Shown here piece after piece: positions 1 through 5,619 of a DNA stretch of 5,619 nt; the stretch's first letter is position 1, and every line of letters begins with the position of its first letter. The notes below the pieces were generated by a model, which was not told the DNA's origin, ran no database searches, and saw nothing but the letters and a program-made list of their open reading frames with translations. The position numbers and the translations under genes were made by a program. This stretch comes from Acidimicrobiaceae bacterium (GTDB lineage Bacteria > Actinomycetota > Acidimicrobiia > Acidimicrobiales > UBA8190), in assembly GCA_003453695.1 (NCBI GenBank), contig DMNK01000123.1, positions 16,242 through 21,860 on the forward strand, given 5' to 3'.

Positions 1-56
1 CGTCGCTGGTCGATGCGCGGGTCGACCGGGATGCGCTGGGCGACGGCTGAGCTCAT
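1..56 (-). CDS. ftsQ: FtsQ/DivIB cell division protein, N-terminal fragment
   Basis: Only 18 complete codons lie in the window: MSSAVAQRIPVDPRIDQR, with the next codon cut. The ATG overlaps the murB TGA as ATGA. The stretch is polar and partly basic, as expected for the short cytoplasmic N-terminus before the single membrane span of FtsQ; the 'DPRI' followed by Arg resembles actinobacterial FtsQ N-termini. FtsQ is a bitopic divisome scaffold with an extracytoplasmic POTRA domain that links FtsB/FtsL to the septal synthase. The call rests mainly on position, since ftsQ normally follows murC or murB in dcw clusters, and on this short motif. The transmembrane and POTRA regions are outside the window. 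Confidence 0.75.
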   Translation of the reverse strand, partial: MSSAVAQRIPVDPRIDQR

Positions 57-1051
57 GCTCGACCTTTACTAGAGGTTGAGGGTGAGGGTTGGGGGCGGCG
101 GGCGTCGACCATGGGGAGCGGGGTGTCGGCGAAACCCACCATGTGCAGCTCGGGGACGAGGTGGACCCCACAGTGGCGGGCCACCGTCTCTCCCACCAGG
201 TCCACGAGACGGCGCACGTCGTCGGCCGACCCCCCGGCGTCGGCCTGGATGAAGTTGGCGTGCTTGGGCGACACCTGGGCGCTGCCCAGGCGCCGGCCCT
301 TCAACCCGCACTGCTCCACCAACTGGCCGGCCGAGACGTCCGGGGGGTTGGTGAACACCGACCCGGCGTTGGAGCCGCCCGGCTGGTTCTGGCGGCGCCA
401 TCGCACGATGTCGGCGATGAGGTCCCGGGCCTCGGCGGCGTCGCCCGCCACGAGGGCGAACTCCGCCCACAGCGCCACGTCCGTGGCGGCGAGCGAAGAA
501 CGCCGGTAGCCGGGGAGGAACTCCTCGGCACCGTGCTCGGCGGACCGGCCCGTGGCGAGGTCGAAGAGCCCGTAGCGCCGCAGCACGCTGGCGGTGTCGG
601 CGCCGTGCCCGCCGGCGTTCATGCGCAACGCCCCCCCGACGGATCCCGGCACGCCGACGGCCCACTCCATGCCGCGCAGCCCGGCGGCGGCCGAGCGCCG
701 CGCCACCACGGGAAGACCGGCCGCCGCTCCCGCCCGCACCAGCGGGGCCGTCACGTCCACCTCTTCGAATTCGCCGCCGAGTGCCAGGGCCAGGCCCGGA
801 AAGCCGGCATCGGCCACCAGCAGGTTCGAGCCCTTCCCCACCACCAGCACCGGAACGGGGTGGCCCACCCCGGCGAGCGCGACGTGCAGCGCGTCGAGAT
901 CCGCCTCGTCCCTCGCCTCGACCCACAGGGCGGCCGTCCCCCCCACCCGGTAGGTGGTGCGCGGGCCCAAGGGCTCGTCTCGGCGGACCCTGTCCCCCAG
1001 CGCCGCCGCCAGCGCGCCGAGCACAGAGGCGGGGGTGGGCGTCCGGCTCAC
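53..1051 (-). CDS. murB: MurB, UDP-N-acetylenolpyruvoylglucosamine reductase
   Basis: Cytoplasmic FAD- and NADPH-dependent reductase of 332 residues. It converts UDP-GlcNAc-enolpyruvate to UDP-MurNAc, the MurC substrate. FAD-domain motifs are TTYRVGG (32-38), VGKGSNLLV (71-79), GVPGSVGGA (133-141) and MNAGG (144-148). The C-terminal substrate domain has GYRRSS (181-186), NAGSVFTNP (228-236), KHANFI (263-268) and PELHMVG (300-306). Ser231 in AGSVF fits the proton-donating Ser of the family, and Glu301 fits the C-terminal catalytic Glu. About 25 residues rich in Pro, Ser and Arg follow the last conserved motif and carry the frame to the ftsQ overlap. GTG 1051 is chosen because it repeats the GTGA overlap seen at the other junctions; the adjacent in-frame GTG at 1054 is equally possible and would add one residue. 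The frame stays open upstream to 1942, but that part is antisense-like, Arg-rich shadow of murC in another frame. Confidence 0.96.
   Translation of the reverse strand: MSRTPTPASVLGALAAALGDRVRRDEPLGPRTTYRVGGTAALWVEARDEADLDALHVALAGVGHPVPVLVVGKGSNLLVADAGFPGLALALGGEFEEVDVTAPLVRAGAAAGLPVVARRSAAAGLRGMEWAVGVPGSVGGALRMNAGGHGADTASVLRRYGLFDLATGRSAEHGAEEFLPGYRRSSLAATDVALWAEFALVAGDAAEARDLIADIVRWRRQNQPGGSNAGSVFTNPPDVSAGQLVEQCGLKGRRLGSAQVSPKHANFIQADAGGSADDVRRLVDLVGETVARHCGVHLVPELHMVGFADTPLPMVDARRPQPSPSTSSKGRA
62..67 (-). promoter_or_regulatory. Shine-Dalgarno site of ftsQ
   Basis: AAAGGT on the minus strand, five bases before the ftsQ ATG, lies inside the last codons of murB (Ser-Lys-Gly-Arg-Ala). It matches part of the anti-Shine-Dalgarno complement. 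The surrounding murB codons (TCT, AGT, AAA, GGT) are AT-rich and rare for this DNA, which suggests the nucleotide sequence is kept for ribosome binding rather than for the protein. It supports the ATG at 56 as the start. Confidence 0.55.
80..102 (+). other. Potential G-quadruplex motif
   Basis: On the plus strand, G-runs at 80-82, 86-88, 91-95 and 100-102 are separated by 3, 2 and 4 bases, satisfying the G3+N1-7 rule. It sits in the template strand of the 3' end of murB, about 25 bp before the ftsQ start, where the coding strand encodes a Pro/Arg/Ser-rich tail. Such motifs arise easily by chance in GC-rich DNA, so a function is only conjecture. Confidence 0.3.
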
Positions 1052-2421
1052 CACGCCGCCGCCCCCAGGAGCTCTTCGGGCAGGGAGGTGAGATCGCCCG
1101 CTCCGAGCGTGAGGCACAGGTCCCCGGGACGCAGCAGCTCCGCCACCGCCGCACCGAGCTCGGCGCGTCCGGCGACGTAGCGGACGTCGATCTCGGGATG
1201 GGCACGGGTCACGGCGTCGGACACCAGCCGGCCGGTCACCCCGGGGACGGGTGCCTCTCCGGCAGGGAAGACGTCGGTCACCACGACCACGTCGGCGCCG
1301 ACGAAGGCGTCGGCGAACTCGGCCGACAGAGCGGCGACCCGGCTGTAGCGGTGCGGTTGGAACACGACCACCAGCCGCCTGCCCTCGCCGGCAGCCGTCT
1401 CCAGCACGGCCTGCACCTCGGTGGGCAGATGGGCGTAGTCGTCGACGAACCGGACGCCGTTGCGCTCGCCGCGTGGCTCGTACCGGCGGGCGACTCCGGC
1501 GAAGCGGGCCAGGGCGCCGGCCGCCGCCGACACGGGTGCACCGATGGTCAATGCCGCCACGGTGGCCATGGCCGCGTTCTGGGCGATCTTGGCGCCGGTG
1601 ACCGGAAGGTCGATCCGTCCCAGTGACGTCCCGTCGTGCACCAGTCCGAAGCTCACTCCAGAGACGTCGCGCCGGATGTCGGCGACGCGGTACGTGGCGT
1701 CGTGCGCCGTCCCCACCAGGACGGCACCGTGGCGGCGTCCGATCTCGGCCGACCTGAGGTCGTCGGCACCGGCCACCACCCCGCCGGGCCGGTTGGCACA
1801 GAACCGGTCGAATGCGGCCACGAGGGCCTCGAAGCTCCCGTAGTGGTCGAGGTGGTCCGCCTCGATGTTGGTCACGACGGCGATCTCGGGGTCGATCTCC
1901 AGGAACGTGCCGTCGCTCTCGTCGGCTTCCACGACCAGCCAATCACCTGAGTCCCACACGGCGTTGGTGCCGATCTCGTTGACGTCGCCGCCGATGAGAA
2001 AGCTGGGCCGCAGCCCGGCCTCGACGAGGGTGAGCGCCAGCATCGACGTGGTCGTCGTCTTGCCGTGGGTGCCCGACACTGCCACCGTGCGCCGACAGGC
2101 GCACACCGCGGCGAGGACGCTCGCTCGTGACAGCACGGGCAGGCCCAGGCGCTTGGCCTCGACCAGCTCCGGGTTGGATTCGACGACGGCGCTCGACGCC
2201 GTCACCAGGTCGGCGTCACCCACGTGCGCCGGATCGTGCCCGACGTGTACCTCGACGCCGACGGCACGCAGGCGCTCCAGGGCCACCGACCACTTGAGGT
2301 CGCTCCCCGTGACCCGGTGGCCCATGGCGGCCAGGACGGCGGCGATGGCACTCATCCCGGCCCCGCCCACGCCCACGACGTGGACCCGTCGGGGACGCGA
2401 CAGGTCGACCACTCCGCTCAC
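1048..2421 (-). CDS. murC: MurC, UDP-N-acetylmuramate--L-alanine ligase
   Basis: Cytoplasmic ATP-dependent Mur ligase of 457 residues, the usual family length, that adds the first stem-peptide residue (normally L-Ala) to UDP-MurNAc. All three Mur domains are visible. The UDP-binding N-terminal domain has VGVGGAGMS (16-24). The central ATPase domain has the P-loop SGTHGKTTT (116-124), EADESD (165-170) and NIEADHLDHYG (185-195). The C-terminal domain has ARRYEPRG (311-318), DDYAHLPTEV (327-336), FQPHRYSR (354-361) and LGAGDLT (439-445). The HxGKTTT P-loop, EADESD and FQPHRYSR separate MurC from MurD, MurE and MurF. The motif usually written DDYAHHPTE has Leu at its second His position (residue 332). 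The GTG start overlaps the murG stop as GTGA. A GGGACGGGG stretch lies just upstream of the start, a possible weak ribosome-binding site. The product of the next gene, MurB, makes its substrate. Confidence 0.97.
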   Translation of the reverse strand: MSGVVDLSRPRRVHVVGVGGAGMSAIAAVLAAMGHRVTGSDLKWSVALERLRAVGVEVHVGHDPAHVGDADLVTASSAVVESNPELVEAKRLGLPVLSRASVLAAVCACRRTVAVSGTHGKTTTTSMLALTLVEAGLRPSFLIGGDVNEIGTNAVWDSGDWLVVEADESDGTFLEIDPEIAVVTNIEADHLDHYGSFEALVAAFDRFCANRPGGVVAGADDLRSAEIGRRHGAVLVGTAHDATYRVADIRRDVSGVSFGLVHDGTSLGRIDLPVTGAKIAQNAAMATVAALTIGAPVSAAAGALARFAGVARRYEPRGERNGVRFVDDYAHLPTEVQAVLETAAGEGRRLVVVFQPHRYSRVAALSAEFADAFVGADVVVVTDVFPAGEAPVPGVTGRLVSDAVTRAHPEIDVRYVAGRAELGAAVAELLRPGDLCLTLGAGDLTSLPEELLGAAAW

Positions 2422-3611
2422 GGCGCCCCGTCCCGCGCGTCAGCGCCGGCGGTGGCGTGCTGTGCGGCCCGGTCCGTGCCGCGACGATGGCGGGCGTGCG
2501 CCTCCACCACCTCGGTCACCGCCGCCAGCGCCTCGGGCCGCCCCAACGCGGCCGCCGCCTTCGCCATGGAGCCGGTGGCGCCAGGCCGGCTCCACAATGC
2601 GTCCAGCTCGGCAGCCAGCCGCGCCCCGTCGCACTGGTCGTCGTCGATCACCACCGCCGCCCCGGCGCCGGCCAGGGCGGCGGCGTTGGCCCGTTGATGG
2701 TCGCCGGGGGCGCCCGGCAGCGGCACCAGCAGCGACGCCACCCCCACCACGGCCAGCTCGGCCACGGTGTTGGCCCCGGCACGGCACACGACGACGTCGG
2801 CGGCTTGGTAGAAGGAGGCCATGTGCCGCTCGTACTCGACCTGGCGGTACCACAACGCCGCCGGGCCCTCGGGTGCCGTGGCGGCGGCCCACTCGTAGTC
2901 GCGCGATCCCACCACGTGGTAAAGGGCCGCATCGGGGCGGCCCGACCACAGCCGGGCCAGTTCGAGGACGGCAGTGTTGATGCGGCGTGCGCCCAGCGAC
3001 CCTCCCACGGCGGCCACCACCCGCCGTTCCTCGGGGAGTCCCAGCTGTCGACGCGCCGCCAGGCGGTCGGCTTCGGAAGGACGGGCCGCCGCCACGATCT
3101 CTGCTCGCACCGGTGCACCGGTCACCACCGCCCGGGGAAGCGGCGTGTCCGGGAAGGCCACCGCTGCCGCTTTGGCGAACCGGCCCACGAGCCGGTTGGC
3201 GGCGCCGGGGCGGGCGTCCACGTTCACCAGCACCACGGGAACGGCGAGCACGGCGGCGGCCAGGGCCACAGGCACTGAGGCGTAGCCACCCATGGCCACC
3301 ACCACCCCGGGGCGACGCCGGGCCACGACACCGAGGGCGAGCACCACCGCCCACGACAGGGCGCACAGGGCGGCGGCATTGGCGAGCAGCGAGGCGGGAT
3401 CGGCCCGGCGCACGATGCCGCGGCCGGGCAGCAGGGTCACCGGCACGCCCGCCTCCGCCAGGAGGTCGCGGTCGAGGCCCCGGCGAGAGCCCACCAGCTC
3501 CACCGAACCCGGGGGCCGGCCGGCGGCGAGCGCCCGGGCCACCGCCAGCGCCGGAACCAGATGGCCGCCGGTGCCGCCCCCCGCCACCAGCGCGAAGCGT
3601 GTCCGGCTCAC
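2418..3611 (-). CDS. murG: MurG, UDP-GlcNAc:lipid I N-acetylglucosaminyltransferase
   Basis: Membrane-associated GT-B glycosyltransferase (family GT28) of 397 residues. It transfers GlcNAc from UDP-GlcNAc to lipid I, producing lipid II for FtsW. The N-terminal domain has GGGTGGH (11-17), a hydrophobic stretch at 75-97 that fits the membrane-contact patch, MGGYASVP (107-114) and PGAANR (135-140). The C-terminal domain has GGSLGARRIN (203-212), CRAGANTVAE (276-285) and DHQRAN (304-309). Mapped by eye to E. coli MurG, most conserved active-site residues are kept: T14, H17, Y110, N139, S205, N212, R277, E285 and Q306. The His-Glu-Gln-Asn cluster, however, reads Val-Asn-Val-Asp (129-132). A polar tail of roughly 25 residues (RHRRGTDRAAQ onward) ends the protein and looks disordered. 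The GTG start overlaps the ftsW TGA by 4 bp. The same frame stays open upstream inside ftsW and murD, but that extension is arginine-rich and non-homologous. Confidence 0.96.
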   Translation of the reverse strand: MSRTRFALVAGGGTGGHLVPALAVARALAAGRPPGSVELVGSRRGLDRDLLAEAGVPVTLLPGRGIVRRADPASLLANAAALCALSWAVVLALGVVARRRPGVVVAMGGYASVPVALAAAVLAVPVVLVNVDARPGAANRLVGRFAKAAAVAFPDTPLPRAVVTGAPVRAEIVAAARPSEADRLAARRQLGLPEERRVVAAVGGSLGARRINTAVLELARLWSGRPDAALYHVVGSRDYEWAAATAPEGPAALWYRQVEYERHMASFYQAADVVVCRAGANTVAELAVVGVASLLVPLPGAPGDHQRANAAALAGAGAAVVIDDDQCDGARLAAELDALWSRPGATGSMAKAAAALGRPEALAAVTEVVEAHARHRRGTDRAAQHATAGADARDGAP

Positions 3612-4852
3612 TGCCGCCGTCCGGCTCGGGGCCGGGACAACGCCGAGGAGGCGGGCTTGGGATGCTCGTGCCCGGCCACGTTCACGAGGATGCCGGCGGC
3701 CACCATGGTGATGACGAGCGACGAGCCGCCGAAGGACACGAAGGGCAGCGGGATGCCGGTGACGGGCAGGACCCCGATGACGGCGCCGATGTTGATCACG
3801 GCCTGGCTGCTCATCCAGCACGTGGCGGCGACGGCCAGCAAGGCGCCGAAACGGTCGGGCGCCCGGACGGCGGCGCGCAGTCCCAACCACGCCAACGCCG
3901 TGAACAGCCCCAGCACGGCGAGGGCGCCGAGCAGCCCGCCGTCCTCGCCCACCACGGAGAAGATGAAGTCGGTGTGGGCGTTGGGCAACAGTCCCCATTG
4001 GGCGTGCCCGCCTCCCAGGCCCAGCCCGAAGAAGCGACCCGAGCCCAACCCGACGAGCGACTGCACCACTTGGTATCCAGATCCTTGGGCGTGGGCGAAG
4101 GGGTTGACGAACGACAGCAGCCGGGCCCGGCGGTAGGGCTCGGCCAGTCCCACCACGAGCGCCAACCCGGCGGTGACCGCCATGGCCTTGAGCACGGGAC
4201 GCAGCGGTACCCCGCCGGCGAAGAGCACCCCGAAACCGATGCACACCAGCACGATGGCGGTGCCCATGTCCGGCTGCTCGAGCACGAGCAGGGCGGCGGC
4301 GGCCAGCACGATCAACAGCGGCGCCACCACCCTCCTGGTGACGGCCACCTGGTCGGCGCGCCGGGTGAGCAGGTCGGCGGCGAACACGGCCAGAGCGAGC
4401 TTCATGAGCTCCGACGGCTGCACCCGCAACAGGCCGACCCCGATCCACCGGCTCGAGCCCCCCGCCGACACGCCGACCCCCGGCACCAGGACCGCCAAGA
4501 GCAGGGCCAGGCTCCCCACAAGGAGCGGCACGCGCAGGCGCCGCCACCGGTCGTAGGGCATCCGGCTGGCGACGTAGAACGCCATGAGCCCGAGCGCCAT
4601 CCACAGCACCTGGCGTTCGAAGATGGTCCACACCGAGCCGTAGTCGACGAGCGATGTGTACGCCGAGGCGCACAGCACCATGGCCAGTCCGACGACGCAC
4701 AGGGCGCCGATCACCCACAGCAGGGCGGCGCGGGTGCCGACGTCGGGCCGTGCCTGCTTCGATCGGACGGCGTCGCCGCCCGCCACCAAGGTGAGCACAG
4801 GACCTCGGCGGCCCGGATGGCGCCCGCCGGCGGCGGGGTGCGCCGGGCTCAC
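3608..4852 (-). CDS. ftsW: FtsW, SEDS-family septal peptidoglycan glycosyltransferase
   Basis: Integral membrane SEDS protein of 414 residues that polymerises lipid II at the division septum together with a class B penicillin-binding protein. I count ten hydrophobic segments (about 41-63, 78-96, 108-128, 145-161, 174-191, 198-213, 218-236, 304-326, 336-360, 372-393). Family motifs are FERQ (78-81), RWIGVG (135-140), QPSELMKLA (145-153), QPDMG (193-197), GSGYQVVQS (257-265), PNAHTDFIF (290-298) and PFVSFGGSS (370-378). Asp295 in HTDF, in the large loop between segments 7 and 8, matches the proposed catalytic Asp of SEDS enzymes. The motif that is usually GEELG reads GEDGG here (302-306). A basic, Pro/Gly-rich N-terminus of about 38 residues precedes the first membrane segment. 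The GTG start was chosen because it overlaps the murD stop (GTGA); no strong Shine-Dalgarno is visible. RodA is the main alternative, but the position between murD and murG supports FtsW. Confidence 0.96.
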   Translation of the reverse strand: MSPAHPAAGGRHPGRRGPVLTLVAGGDAVRSKQARPDVGTRAALLWVIGALCVVGLAMVLCASAYTSLVDYGSVWTIFERQVLWMALGLMAFYVASRMPYDRWRRLRVPLLVGSLALLLAVLVPGVGVSAGGSSRWIGVGLLRVQPSELMKLALAVFAADLLTRRADQVAVTRRVVAPLLIVLAAAALLVLEQPDMGTAIVLVCIGFGVLFAGGVPLRPVLKAMAVTAGLALVVGLAEPYRRARLLSFVNPFAHAQGSGYQVVQSLVGLGSGRFFGLGLGGGHAQWGLLPNAHTDFIFSVVGEDGGLLGALAVLGLFTALAWLGLRAAVRAPDRFGALLAVAATCWMSSQAVINIGAVIGVLPVTGIPLPFVSFGGSSLVITMVAAGILVNVAGHEHPKPASSALSRPRAGRRQ

Positions 4853-5619
4853 GGCCGCCCCGGCGGCGCCGCCGGCAACCCCCGCACCACCCTGGCGAAG
4901 TCGTCACCGCGTTGGGAGTAGGAGCTGTACCAGTCGAAGGAGCTGCACGCCGGCGACAGCACCACGGCGTCGCCGGGACCGGCCAGCGCCGCGGCGGCGT
5001 GCACGGCCTGGTCCATGCTCGACGCCGCCTGCACGGGACAGGCTCCGCCGAAGACCTGGAGGAGCTCCTCGCTCGCCTCACCGATGGCCACCACCGCCTT
5101 CAACTGCGGTGCCAAGGCCCGCAGAGGCGTCAGGTCGAGCCCTTTGTTGCGGCCGCCCGCCACCAGGACCGCCGACGGGAAGCTCGCCATGTCGGCCAGC
5201 ACGGCAGCAGGAGTCGTGGCCTTGGAATCGTCGTAGAACCGCACCCCATTAGCCTCCCCCACCAGCTGCAGCCGATGGGGGAGCCCCTCGAATCGCTCGA
5301 GCGTCCGGCGACACCCCTCGAGCTCGGCGCCGGCGGCCAGCGCCACGGCCGACGCGCACAGCGCGTCGGCGATCTCGTGCGGATAGCGCCGGGCCATGGC
5401 GTCGACGCCCACGATCTGACCCTCCGGACCGACCAGCGCGCCGTCATCGACGGCGTAGTCCCCGCTCGAGAGCCCGAAGGTGACGACACGGGCGCCGCGC
5501 CGTCGCGCCTCCGCGCTCTCGTCGAGGACCACCGGGTCTTCGGCGTTGGCCACGGTCACGTCGCCGGGCCCGACATTGGCCCACAGGCGGGCCTTGGCGG
5601 CCCGGTAGTGGTCGATGTC
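4849..5619 (-). CDS. murD: MurD, UDP-N-acetylmuramoyl-L-alanine--D-glutamate ligase (5' end outside window)
   Basis: Cytoplasmic ATP-dependent Mur ligase that adds D-glutamate to UDP-MurNAc-L-Ala. Only the C-terminal 256 residues are present; the family is about 450 residues long, so the N-terminal UDP-binding domain and the P-loop lie beyond the window edge. The fragment opens with DIDHYRAAKARLW, the segment that normally follows the DHLDxHG metal/ATP motif of the central domain. The C-terminal domain shows PHRLQLV (fragment residues 114-120, with its substrate-contacting Arg), DDSKATTP (130-137), GGRNKG (155-160) and SPACSSFDWY (222-231), which is the MurD-type SPAxxSFD signature. Small departures from the usual consensus are DSKATT for DSKATN, and HEIAD where HNxxN is common. 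A GTG at 5559 could be mistaken for a start, but the frame continues upstream with good homology. The TGA stop overlaps the ftsW start by 4 bp. Confidence 0.96.
   Translation of the reverse strand, partial: DIDHYRAAKARLWANVGPGDVTVANAEDPVVLDESAEARRRGARVVTFGLSSGDYAVDDGALVGPEGQIVGVDAMARRYPHEIADALCASAVALAAGAELEGCRRTLERFEGLPHRLQLVGEANGVRFYDDSKATTPAAVLADMASFPSAVLVAGGRNKGLDLTPLRALAPQLKAVVAIGEASEELLQVFGGACPVQAASSMDQAVHAAAALAGPGDAVVLSPACSSFDWYSSYSQRGDDFARVVRGLPAAPPGRP

Noticed and set aside
89..1180. 363-codon open frame on the plus strand opposite murB
   Set aside because: Its composition is a mirror of murB codon bias with no motifs, and it crosses the murB-murC junction without any start signal that I can support.
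1052..1942. N-terminal extension of MurB, since its frame stays open upstream of 1051
   Set aside because: The added residues are an Arg/Gly-rich out-of-frame reading of murC; MurB homology begins just after the GTG at 1051.
1865..2980. 371-codon open frame on the plus strand opposite murC and murG
   Set aside because: It is rich in Arg, Pro, Ser and Thr with low-complexity runs, with no domain or conserved motif; it is an antisense shadow.
2987..4921. 644-codon open frame on the plus strand, antisense to ftsW and murG
   Set aside because: It has no recognisable domain, is dominated by Pro, Arg, Gly, His and Gln, and lies opposite two genes with clear homology. Long antisense frames are expected in GC-rich coding DNA because stop codons are rare.
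3612..5081. N-terminal extension or fusion of MurG through ftsW
   Set aside because: The frame is open by chance; the extension is Arg/Ala-rich and non-homologous, while the GTG at 3611 is directly followed by the canonical MurG N-terminus.
5557..5559. GTG as a start of a short 236-residue protein
   Set aside because: The frame continues to the window edge with MurD-like sequence (DIDHYRAAKARLW), so this is an internal Val codon of a truncated murD.
1..5619. Internal promoter, terminator, RNA gene, mobile element or defence system
   Set aside because: Every base is within a core dcw coding gene, with no intergenic gap, no hairpin plus T-run, and no repeat array visible. The window does not support a novel system.

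Overview
The window is one uninterrupted stretch of a dcw (division and cell wall) operon, read entirely on the minus strand. It starts inside murD at the high-coordinate edge and runs through ftsW, murG, murC and murB into the first 18 codons of ftsQ at the low-coordinate edge. There is no intergenic DNA: each gene's TGA stop overlaps the next gene's start by four bases at all five junctions. I see no RNA genes, mobile elements, CRISPR arrays, internal promoters or terminators.

The DNA is strongly GC-rich, four of the five visible starts are GTG, and third codon positions are almost all G or C. Together with the order murD-ftsW-murG-murC-(murB)-ftsQ and an FtsQ N-terminus with a 'VDPRI' motif, this suggests a high-GC actinobacterial-type genome. 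My best guess is the class Acidimicrobiia or a relative, because murB lies inside the cluster; in Mycobacterium and Streptomyces it lies elsewhere. The taxonomic call is inference, not a search result.

The genes form one pathway. MurB completes UDP-MurNAc, MurC adds the first stem-peptide residue (normally L-Ala), and MurD adds D-Glu. MurG converts lipid I to lipid II at the inner face of the membrane. FtsW polymerises lipid II at the septum, and FtsQ scaffolds the divisome that activates FtsW with its partner transpeptidase. The close overlaps imply co-transcription and translational coupling.

I found no undescribed biological system; this is a conventional core operon. The points worth a second look are the uniform (G/A)TGAGC junctions, the replacement of a normally conserved His-Glu-x-Asn cluster in MurG, the position of murB, and the change to an ATG start with a Shine-Dalgarno-like site at ftsQ.
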